DNA of 5,939 nucleotides from NCBI GenBank assembly GCA_031423755.1, contig JANPGC010000108.1:1-5939 (forward strand), read 5' to 3'. The first letter of the stretch is position 1, and the number at the start of each line of letters is the position of its first letter. The notes under the pieces were generated by a model, which was given only the letters and a program-made list of their open reading frames with translations, was not told where the DNA came from and did not search any database. Made by a program: the position numbers and the translations under genes. The stretch is from JANMEX01 sp031423755 (GTDB lineage Bacteria; Pseudomonadota; Alphaproteobacteria; Rhizobiales; Rhizobiaceae). Shown one piece after another: positions 1 to 5,705 of the stretch.

Positions 1-1551
1 TTCAAACTTGGCGAAATTGTCGATGAACATGCCTGACAGTTTGCGTGCCTGCCGGTCGTAAGCTGCCCTGTCGGCCCAGGTCGAGCGCGGATCTAGGATG
101 GACGGATCAACACCTTCCACCGCCACTGGAACCTGAAACCCAAAGTTTGGATCGGTGCGGAATTCGGCTTTCTTGAGCGAGCCATCGAGCGCTGCGCTGA
201 GGAGCGCGCGCGTCGCCTTGATCGGCATGCGCTTGCCAACGCCGTAAGCGCCGCCGGTCCAGCCGGTGTTGACCAGCCAGCAATCGGCGTTGTGATCGGC
301 AATCAGCCGGCGCAGAAGATTGCCGTACTCGGATGGATGGCGCGGCATGAACGGCGCGCCGAAACAGGTCGAGAAAGTCGCTTCCGGCTCGGACACGCCC
401 TTTTCGGTGCCCGCCACCTTGGCGGTGTAGCCGGAGAGGAAGTGGTACATCGCCTGCGCCGGGGTCAGCTTGGCCACCGGCGGCAGGATGCCGAACGCAT
501 CGGCGGTCAGCATGATGATGTTCTTCGGATGGTTGGCGATGCCGGTCGCGCTTGCGTTCGGGATGAAATGCAGCGGGTAGGCGCAGCGCGTGTTTTCCGT
601 TAGTGAACCGTCGTTGAAATCGGGAACGCGGTGCTCGTCGAGAACCACATTTTCCAACACCGTGCCGAAGCGCTGCGTGGTCGCATGGATCTCCGGCTCC
701 GCTTCTGCCGACAAGCGGATGGTCTTGGCGTAGCAGCCGCCTTCAAAGTTGAAGATGCCGTCCGGGCCCCAGCCATGCTCATCATCGCCTATAAGCGTGC
801 GCGCGGGATCGGCAGACAGCGTCGTCTTTCCGGTACCGGAAAGGCCGAAGAACACGGCGGCATCGCCATCTCTGCCCTGATTGGCCGAGCAATGCATCGG
901 CATGACGCCCTTTTGCGGCAAAATGTAATTCAGCGCCGTGAACACCGACTTCTTGATCTCGCCAGCGTAGGACGTGCCGCCGATCAGCACAATCATCCGC
1001 GTCAGGTCCACGGCGATCACAGTTTCAGTGCGCGTCCCGTGCCGCGCCGGGTCCGCCTTGAACGACGGCAGGTCAATGATGGTGAACTGCGCGGCAAAAT
1101 CCTTGAGCGTGGAGCGCTCCGGGCGGATCAAGAGATTGCGGATGAACAGCGAGTGCCAGGCAAGTTCGGTGATCACCCGGGTCTTCAGGGCAAGGCTTGC
1201 GTCCGCGCCGCCAACCAGATCCTGGACGTAGAGTTCCTTGCCCCTGATGTGGGCTTGAAAATCCGCGTAAAGCCGCTCGAACGCTTCCGGGTCCATCGGC
1301 TTGTTGTTGTCCCACCAGACATGCGGCGCGGTGTTCGCATCTTTGACAATGAACTTGTCTTTGGCCGAGCGGCCCGTGTGCTGCCCGGTCAACGCCACGA
1401 CAGCGCCGTGCGCGGTCAATTGCGCTTCGCCGCGCGACACCGCCCGCTCCACGAGTTCCGCTTCGGAGAGGTTATACCAAGCGGCGGCATAGCCCTTCAG
1501 ACCCGATTGCGCGAGAGAGAAGCTGCTGTTGAAAATGCCCTTGTCCGCCAT
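1..1551 (-). CDS. pckA: Phosphoenolpyruvate carboxykinase (ATP), 3' end cut by window edge
   Basis: PckA converts oxaloacetate plus ATP to phosphoenolpyruvate, CO2 and ADP in the cytosol, the first committed step of gluconeogenesis from C4-dicarboxylates. Read on the minus strand, the frame is open for 517 codons and runs off the left edge. ATP-type PckA is usually about 535-540 residues, so roughly 20 C-terminal residues are missing. Family marks are all present: GQHTGRS with substrate-binding Arg61, YAGEIKK (195-201, with metal/substrate lysine), the MHCSAN motif with His220, the kinase-1a P-loop GLSGTGKTT (236-244, Lys242) and the kinase-2 motif IGDDEHGW (254-261). The start is secure: ATG at 1551 is preceded in frame by a TAA (1569-1567) with no other start between. 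The ribosome site is weak (GGGCAGGG just before the start). It is transcribed divergently from chvI and shares its control region. No broken or missing key residue is visible. Confidence 0.97.
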   Translation of the reverse strand, partial: MADKGIFNSSFSLAQSGLKGYAAAWYNLSEAELVERAVSRGEAQLTAHGAVVALTGQHTGRSAKDKFIVKDANTAPHVWWDNNKPMDPEAFERLYADFQAHIRGKELYVQDLVGGADASLALKTRVITELAWHSLFIRNLLIRPERSTLKDFAAQFTIIDLPSFKADPARHGTRTETVIAVDLTRMIVLIGGTSYAGEIKKSVFTALNYILPQKGVMPMHCSANQGRDGDAAVFFGLSGTGKTTLSADPARTLIGDDEHGWGPDGIFNFEGGCYAKTIRLSAEAEPEIHATTQRFGTVLENVVLDEHRVPDFNDGSLTENTRCAYPLHFIPNASATGIANHPKNIIMLTADAFGILPPVAKLTPAQAMYHFLSGYTAKVAGTEKGVSEPEATFSTCFGAPFMPRHPSEYGNLLRRLIADHNADCWLVNTGWTGGAYGVGKRMPIKATRALLSAALDGSLKKAEFRTDPNFGFQVPVAVEGVDPSILDPRSTWADRAAYDRQARKLSGMFIDNFAKFE

Positions 1552-1637
1552 GACCCTGCCCGTATTTTACGAAGCTGCGCGCCGGGATTGGACGCGTCAT
1601 CGGGAGAAGTCAGAAATGCATAATTGAATCAATCGTT

Positions 1638-1680
1638 TAATCGATTTAAATATTTTAAAAAACGTCTAATCGTTTTAAAT
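1638..1680 (+). repeat. Pair of 14-bp direct repeats in the AT-rich core
   Basis: TAATCGATTTAAAT (1638-1651) and TAATCGTTTTAAAT (1667-1680) match at 13 of 14 positions, with starts 29 bp apart. A partial third unit, AATCGTTT at 1631-1638, abuts the first copy, so 1631-1646 reads as two tandem AATCG(T/A)TT units. The first copy contains the palindromes AATCGATT and ATTTAAAT. They sit about 80-115 bp upstream of the pckA start on one side and 180-220 bp upstream of chvI on the other. This fits a transcription-factor site, though the regulator cannot be named from sequence. Confidence 0.6.
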
Positions 1681-1720
1681 CCACAGGCTGATCCTCCAAT
1701 TTGGGAAATCCTCAAGACTT

Positions 1721-1734
1721 TGTTAAGGATAACA
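1721..1734. promoter_or_regulatory. Inverted repeat TGTTA-AGGA-TAACA upstream of chvI
   Basis: Perfect 5-bp arms around a 4-bp spacer, located about 130 bp before the chvI start. It could be a small operator for a dimeric regulator or the foot of a short RNA hairpin. No family consensus was recognised, so its function is open. Confidence 0.3.
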
Positions 1735-1765
1735 GCGGGGACTTGGGGTACCGAACGGCGCTTGC

Positions 1766-1780
1766 CTGCGCCGGGCGCAG
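1766..1780 (+). other. GC-rich hairpin in the chvI leader
   Basis: CTGCGCC-G-GGCGCAG is a perfect 7-bp-arm inverted repeat with one central base. As RNA it would fold as a 6-bp stem with a CGG loop. No T-run follows, so it is not a classical intrinsic terminator. It lies about 80 bp before the chvI start and could be an operator or a 5'-leader structure. In GC-rich DNA short palindromes also arise by chance. Confidence 0.35.
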
Positions 1781-1845
1781 TTGTCGCTGCTGCCTTATTT
1801 TGTGCCACATTTGTCCTGCAACGCTCTGCCGCTCCTCAATCTCGT

Positions 1846-1851
1846 AAAGGA
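1846..1851 (+). promoter_or_regulatory. Ribosome binding site supporting the chvI start at 1861
   Basis: AAAGGA lies 9 nt before ATG 1861, a good Shine-Dalgarno distance. A second AAGGA (1864-1868) lies 10 nt before ATG 1879, so initiation at 1879 is also possible. Together they argue against the much longer upstream TTG start at 1624. Confidence 0.6.
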
Positions 1852-1860
1852 TCGGCGCCG

Positions 1861-2589
1861 ATGAAGGATAGTAACGGCATGCACACAATCGCGCTCGTGG
1901 ACGACGACCGCAACATTCTGACTTCCGTGTCAATCGCGCTGGAGGCGGAAGGTTACAAGGTCGAGACCTACACCGACGGTGTGTCGGCACTGGAAGGCCT
2001 GCAGGCCCGTCCGCCGAACCTTGCAATCTTTGACATCAAGATGCCGCGCATGGACGGAATGGAATTGCTGCGGCGCCTGCGCCAGAAGTCCGACCTGCCG
2101 GTGATTTTTCTCACCTCCAAGGATGAAGAGATCGACGAACTGTTCGGCCTCAAAATGGGTGCGGATGATTTCATCACCAAGCCGTTCTCGCAGCGCTTGC
2201 TGGTTGAGCGGGTCAAGGCGGTCCTGCGCCGGGCAGCCGCCCGCGAAAACGCCGCCGCAGGCATCAAGGTGCCGGGCCAAGCTTCACGCACCTTGGAGCG
2301 CGGCCAGCTGGTGCTCGACCAGGAACGCCACACCTGCACATGGGATGGCAAGCCGGTGACGCTGACCGTGACCGAGTTTCTCATTCTCCTGTCGCTTGCC
2401 CAGCGTCCGGGCGTGGTCAAAAGCCGTGACGCGCTGATGGATGCAGCCTATGATGAACAGGTCTATGTTGACGACCGCACCATCGATAGCCACATCAAGC
2501 GCTTGCGCAAGAAGTTCAAGGTGGTTGATGACGACTTTGACATGATCGAAACGCTGTACGGAGTCGGTTACCGGTTCCGCGAGGCATAA
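1861..2589 (+). CDS. chvI: OmpR/PhoB-family response regulator ChvI (BvrR)
   Basis: ChvI is the cytosolic DNA-binding partner of the ChvG sensor kinase, controlling envelope, exopolysaccharide, motility and host-association genes in rhizobia, Agrobacterium and Brucella. The product is 242 residues from ATG 1861. The receiver domain spans about 8-125, with acidic pocket Asp14-Asp15-Asp16, phosphoacceptor Asp58 in FDIKMPRMDG, the conserved Thr/Ser in IFLTSKDE and Lys107 in FITKPF. A variable linker (about 130-145) leads to a winged-helix effector domain (about 146-240) ending in the typical TLYGVGYRF. Starting at ATG 1879 gives MHTIALVDDD and puts the phospho-Asp at position 52, the numbering usual for rhizobial ChvI, so either start may be native. 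It is followed 24 bp later by chvG, evidently in one operon. Recognition is by strong overall similarity to remembered family sequences. Confidence 0.95.
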   Translation: MKDSNGMHTIALVDDDRNILTSVSIALEAEGYKVETYTDGVSALEGLQARPPNLAIFDIKMPRMDGMELLRRLRQKSDLPVIFLTSKDEEIDELFGLKMGADDFITKPFSQRLLVERVKAVLRRAAARENAAAGIKVPGQASRTLERGQLVLDQERHTCTWDGKPVTLTVTEFLILLSLAQRPGVVKSRDALMDAAYDEQVYVDDRTIDSHIKRLRKKFKVVDDDFDMIETLYGVGYRFREA

Positions 2590-2613
2590 GCCGACAGGAA
2601 TTCAACCGGAGCC

Positions 2614-4392
2614 ATGGCCGTCGAGACGCAGAAGAGCACGACCCGCAACGCCAGCCGCCCCGTGCGGCTGGCGTTTCTGTCGCGCCTGTTCAAGCCTGTC
2701 CGCCGCGTGCTCGGCCATTATGTCTTCTCCTCGCTGACGCGCCGCATTCTCGTCTTGAACCTTGCCGGCCTTGCCGTGCTGGTGTCCGGCATCCTCTATC
2801 TCAACCAATTCCGCGAGGGGCTGATCGACGCGCGCGTCGAAAGCCTGATGACGCAGGGCGAAATCATTGCAGGCGCAATCGCGGCGTCTGCCACGGTTGA
2901 CACAAATTCGATCACGATTGACCCGGAAAAGCTGCTGGAACTGCAGGCAGGCGAAAGCATTTCGCCGTCGTCCGATTCCATTGACGCGCTCGAATACCCG
3001 ATCAATCCGGAAAAGATTGCGCCGGTGCTGCGCCGCCTGATTTCGCCAACTCGCACGCGCGCGCGGCTGTTTGACCGCGATGCCAACCTGATGCTCGATT
3101 CCCTGCATCTCTATTCCGGCGGGCAGATCCTGAAATACGATCTGCCGCCGTTAACGCAGGAGGATGAAAGCATCTGGGACAGCGCAGTCAACGCGCTTTA
3201 CAAATTCTTCTCCAAAAGCGATCTGCCGATCGACAAGGAAGTGCCCGGTGCCAACGGTTCGGTATTTCCCGAAGTCATGACGGCGCTCACCGGCAGCCCG
3301 GCCACAATCGTGCGCCTGTCCGAACAGAGCGAACTGGTTGTCTCCGTCGCCATTCCCGTGCAGCGTTTCCGCGCCGTGCTTGGCGTTCTGCTCCTCTCCA
3401 CACAGGGCGGCGATATCGACCGGATCGTCGAAGCTGAACGCGGCGCGATTTTCCGTGTGTTTGCCATCGCCTCCTTTGTCACCGCGCTTCTGTCGCTGCT
3501 GCTTGCCTCCACCATCGCCAATCCGCTGCGCCGTCTCGCTGCCGCCGCCGTGCGCGTGCGACACGGCGTCAAGGCGCGCGAGGAAATTCCGGATTTCTCC
3601 GACCGGCAGGACGAGATCGGCAATCTGTCCATTGCGCTGCGCGATATGACCCGCGCGCTCTACGCCCGCATGGATGCCATCGAAAGTTTTGCCGCTGATG
3701 TCAGCCACGAATTGAAAAACCCGCTCACCTCGCTGAGAAGCGCTGTCGAAACCCTGCCGCTGGCCAAGACCGAAAGTTCACAGAAGCGGCTGATGGATGT
3801 CATCCAGCATGATGTGCGGCGCCTCGACCGGCTGATCACCGATATTTCCGATGCCTCGCGGCTTGACGCTGAACTGGCGCGAGACGATGCCAAACGACTC
3901 GACGTCGGCAAACTGCTGGAAAACATCATTGGCGCCGCCAGGGATGTCCGCCGCAACAAGGGCATCGACATCACGCTCAAGGCTGAAAAGCCGGTGCAAG
4001 GCACCAAAGGCTTCTTTGTCACAGGCCATGACCTGCGGCTCGGACAAGTCATCACCAACCTGATCGAGAATGCCCGCTCATTCGTGCCTGAAACCGGCGG
4101 CAGGGTCGATATCAAGATCGACCAGACCGGCGATACTGTCCGCATTGTGGTCGAAGACAATGGACCGGGCATAAGGGCCGAAAAGGTCGATCGCATATTT
4201 GAACGTTTCTACACCGACCGTCCATCGGCAGAAGCATTCGGCCAGAACTCCGGACTTGGCCTTTCCATCTCGCGCCAGATCATCGAGGCGCATGGCGGCA
4301 CGATACAGGCTGAAAACATCATTGATCCGAAGTCCGGCACTATCCTCGGTGCGCGTTTCGTCGTCGAACTGCCGGTCAACCGCAAGTCATGA
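2614..4392 (+). CDS. chvG: Membrane sensor histidine kinase ChvG (ExoS/BvrS)
   Basis: ChvG senses envelope or acidic-host conditions and phosphorylates ChvI. The 592-residue product has a basic cytosolic N-terminus (1-43), a first membrane segment (about 45-66), a periplasmic sensor domain (about 67-278), a second membrane segment (about 279-301), a HAMP linker (about 300-352), a HisKA dimerisation domain with phosphoacceptor His365 in DVSHELKNPLTSLR, and a HATPase_c domain (about 468-588). The ATP-binding boxes are intact: N box NLIENA (Asn482, Asn486), G1 DNGPG (Asp515-Gly519), F box ERFYTD (530-535) and G2 GLGLS (547-551). In Sinorhizobium the periplasmic domain is inhibited by ExoR; that gene is not in this window. 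Shine-Dalgarno spacing is poor (AGGA 14 nt, GGAG 2 nt upstream), so translation may be coupled to chvI, which ends 24 bp before. The stop overlaps the hprK start. Confidence 0.95.
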   Translation: MAVETQKSTTRNASRPVRLAFLSRLFKPVRRVLGHYVFSSLTRRILVLNLAGLAVLVSGILYLNQFREGLIDARVESLMTQGEIIAGAIAASATVDTNSITIDPEKLLELQAGESISPSSDSIDALEYPINPEKIAPVLRRLISPTRTRARLFDRDANLMLDSLHLYSGGQILKYDLPPLTQEDESIWDSAVNALYKFFSKSDLPIDKEVPGANGSVFPEVMTALTGSPATIVRLSEQSELVVSVAIPVQRFRAVLGVLLLSTQGGDIDRIVEAERGAIFRVFAIASFVTALLSLLLASTIANPLRRLAAAAVRVRHGVKAREEIPDFSDRQDEIGNLSIALRDMTRALYARMDAIESFAADVSHELKNPLTSLRSAVETLPLAKTESSQKRLMDVIQHDVRRLDRLITDISDASRLDAELARDDAKRLDVGKLLENIIGAARDVRRNKGIDITLKAEKPVQGTKGFFVTGHDLRLGQVITNLIENARSFVPETGGRVDIKIDQTGDTVRIVVEDNGPGIRAEKVDRIFERFYTDRPSAEAFGQNSGLGLSISRQIIEAHGGTIQAENIIDPKSGTILGARFVVELPVNRKS

Positions 4393-4847
4393 CACTTGAG
4401 ACCATTCACGCAAGCGCAGTCCGGATTGGCGAAACCGGCATCCTGATCCTCGGTGCATCCGGTGCCGGAAAATCGTCGTTGGCGCTCGATCTGATCGACC
4501 AATGCCAGTTGCGCGGCGTACCCGCCGTGTTGATCGGTGATGACCGGATCGTGATCGCGCACAAGGGCGGGCAGGTCTTTGCCAGCCCGGTGCCGCAACT
4601 TGCAGGCCTGATTGAAGTGCGCGGGTCGGGCATTCATGCCATCGCGCATCTTGCCGAAGCGGCCATTGATCTTGCGGTGAGGCTTGTGGCGCCATCCGAG
4701 ACAATACGCATGCCGGCGGAGTTGTCAGACGAAGTCGTGCCGGGCGTCCATCTGCCCCTGCTCTGCCTTCCGCAAGGTCAGCCAGCCGTGCGCGCTGTGC
4801 TGGCGCACCTTGGACACTATGGCGGATGCGAAAGGCTATTAAAATGA
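4389..4847 (+). CDS. hprK: Minimal HPr kinase (HprK), alphaproteobacterial short form
   Basis: HprK phosphorylates the regulatory serine of HPr, linking PTS state to metabolism. The 152-residue product carries a Walker A loop GASGAGKSS (22-30, Lys28), an acidic GDDR (50-53) matching the ADD/VADD step of the family, and the HPrK signature LIEVRGSGI (74-82). Firmicute HprK/P is about 310 residues with a separate N-terminal domain. Here only the kinase core is present, and the region after the signature is also shortened, as is usual for Hyphomicrobiales. The ATG overlaps the chvG stop (ATGA at 4389-4392) with no clear ribosome site, so translation is probably coupled to chvG. Its likely substrate, HPr, is encoded two genes downstream with the target serine intact. 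Whether it also dephosphorylates HPr cannot be read from the sequence. Confidence 0.93.
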   Translation: MTLETIHASAVRIGETGILILGASGAGKSSLALDLIDQCQLRGVPAVLIGDDRIVIAHKGGQVFASPVPQLAGLIEVRGSGIHAIAHLAEAAIDLAVRLVAPSETIRMPAELSDEVVPGVHLPLLCLPQGQPAVRAVLAHLGHYGGCERLLK

Positions 4848-5007
4848 CCTGTGAATGTGTGTGCAGTGCGAAAAATTGCTTGCCTTGGCCGCGTCTCTGA
4901 ACAAGATAGCCGCCTTGCCGCAAGACGGGCGGCACGTCCATGAGGGTCATTGCCCTCAGGACGAACAAGGCACCCGGAAACCGGGGCACGACGGGAGTGA
5001 GTTTTCG
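4848..5007 (+). promoter_or_regulatory. Spacer between hprK and EIIA with several potential hairpins
   Basis: This 160-bp gap is long for an otherwise tightly packed operon. It holds three inverted repeats: GCCGCC (4909-4914) with GGCGGC (4928-4933), enclosing CTTG-CCG-CAAG (4914-4924); TGAGGG (4941-4946) with CCCTCA (4953-4958) and a 6-nt loop; and CCCGG-AAA-CCGGG (4973-4985). None is followed by a T-run, so intrinsic termination is unlikely. Possible roles are an mRNA-processing or stability element, a leader controlling EIIA/HPr, or a region with an internal promoter, for which only weak boxes are visible. The frame stays open from ATG 4855 into EIIA, but the encoded stretch does not look like an EIIA N-terminus. 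Confidence 0.45.
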
Positions 5008-5409
5008 ATGATCGGACTCGTGCTGGTGACGCACGGACGGCTGGCGGACGAGTTCCGCAATGCGGTCGAGCATGTTGTCGGCCGCCAAGAGCATTTTGAA
5101 ACTGTCTGCATCGGCCCTGACGACAATATGGAAAACCGCCGTGAAGACATTCTCGCCGCTGTTGCAAAGGCAGATGCGGGTTCGGGCGTCATTCTCCTCA
5201 CCGACATGTTCGGTGGCACCCCGTCCAATCTTGCCATATCGGCGATGAAACCGGGCAAGGTCGAGGTGATCGCAGGTGTGAACTTGCCGATGCTGATCAA
5301 ATTGTCGAAAGTCCGCATGTCCGGAGAAATGCCTGCCGCGCTCAAGGAGGCGCAGGAAGCGGGCCGCAAGTACATCAATGTCGCCAGCCAACTCCTTTCC
5401 GGCAAATAA
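5008..5409 (+). CDS. manX: Mannose-family PTS EIIA component, regulatory
   Basis: A cytosolic phosphotransfer domain of the EIIA-Man fold that accepts phosphate from HPr. The product is 133 residues, about the size of a stand-alone EIIA-Man domain. The N-terminal strand MIGLVLVTHG carries phosphoacceptor His9; LLTDMFGGTP (63-72) with Asp66 is the conserved active-site loop; and AGVNLPML (89-96) is the other family motif. ATG 5008 is chosen because homologous sequence begins exactly there and GGGAG (4993-4997) lies 10 nt upstream; an in-frame ATG at 4855 would add 51 unrelated residues. There is no fused EIIB and no EIIC/EIID nearby, so a transport role is unlikely and a regulatory one is inferred. 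It is 11 bp upstream of ptsH. The symbol manX follows rhizobial usage and is a domain-level name. Confidence 0.93.
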   Translation: MIGLVLVTHGRLADEFRNAVEHVVGRQEHFETVCIGPDDNMENRREDILAAVAKADAGSGVILLTDMFGGTPSNLAISAMKPGKVEVIAGVNLPMLIKLSKVRMSGEMPAALKEAQEAGRKYINVASQLLSGK

Positions 5410-5420
5410 CAGGGCCATTC

Positions 5421-5705
5421 ATGAGCGGGGAATTGATGCTGGTTCGCGAGTTTGAAATCGTCAACAAACGCGGCCTCCATGCCCGTGCCTCGGCAAAATT
5501 TGTAACCACCGTTTCCTCGTTTGATGCGCAAGTGCATGTTGAAAAGGATGGCATGAAAGTCGGTGGCGATTCCATCATGGGCCTGATGATGCTCGCCGCC
5601 TCTCCCGGCTGCTGCATCACCGTCTCCGCCTCAGGCACTGAGGCGCAAGCTGTGCTTGACGCGCTGGAAGCGATGATCGCCGACAAGTTTGGCGAGGGGG
5701 AGTGA
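5421..5705 (+). CDS. ptsH: Phosphocarrier protein HPr
   Basis: HPr carries phosphate from enzyme I to EIIA proteins. The 94-residue product has the catalytic-site motif KRGLHARAS with His20 (equivalent to His15 of standard HPr) and the regulatory motif GGDSIMGLMML with Ser51 (equivalent to Ser46). The His-Ser distance of 31 residues is exactly that of canonical HPr, so both phosphorylation sites are present and Ser51 is the likely target of the HprK encoded upstream. The protein is a few residues longer than standard HPr at the N-terminus; an internal ATG at 5436, with GGGGA (5427-5431) before it, would give a more usual length and is a real alternative. The 11-bp gap to EIIA with AGGG (5411-5414) fits one transcript. 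Enzyme I is not encoded in this window. Confidence 0.95.
   Translation: MSGELMLVREFEIVNKRGLHARASAKFVTTVSSFDAQVHVEKDGMKVGGDSIMGLMMLAASPGCCITVSASGTEAQAVLDALEAMIADKFGEGE

Larger units (their letters stand above)
1552..1860. promoter_or_regulatory. Divergent pckA/chvI control region
   Basis: This 309-bp stretch lies between the divergent starts of pckA and chvI and must hold promoters for both. About 1618-1682 is very AT-rich against a GC-rich background, as expected for a melting or regulator-binding core. It contains near-identical direct repeats, three TTAA units at 9-bp steps, a TTGA-A-TCAA inverted repeat (1624-1632) that includes a GANTC methylation site (1626-1630), a TGTTA/TAACA inverted repeat and a GC-rich hairpin. 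I could not fix a convincing -35/-10 pair: TTGAAT (1624-1629) followed by TAAATA (1647-1652) at 17 bp is one weak option for the chvI direction. Auto-control by ChvI, or control by a MucR/Ros-type AT-binding protein or a pckA repressor, is possible but is inference. Confidence 0.7.

Noticed and set aside
631..1623. 330-residue plus-strand reading frame opposite pckA
   Set aside because: It lies antisense to an intact, highly conserved gene, is rich in Arg/Ala/His as shadow frames in GC-rich DNA are, and shows no recognisable domain.
1624..1860. 79-codon in-frame upstream extension of chvI from a TTG start, containing a hydrophobic stretch that would make a membrane-anchored regulator
   Set aside because: It runs through the AT-rich promoter core, has no ribosome site at 1624, and known ChvI proteins begin near 1861/1879, where good Shine-Dalgarno sequences exist. 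The open frame is most likely chance.
4855..5007. 51-residue N-terminal extension of EIIA
   Set aside because: Homology begins at MIGLVLVTHG (5008), which has its own ribosome site; the extension has no EIIA-like sequence.
4387..5418. 343-residue minus-strand reading frame opposite hprK and EIIA
   Set aside because: It covers two well-supported plus-strand genes and their spacer, with shadow-like composition and no family motif.
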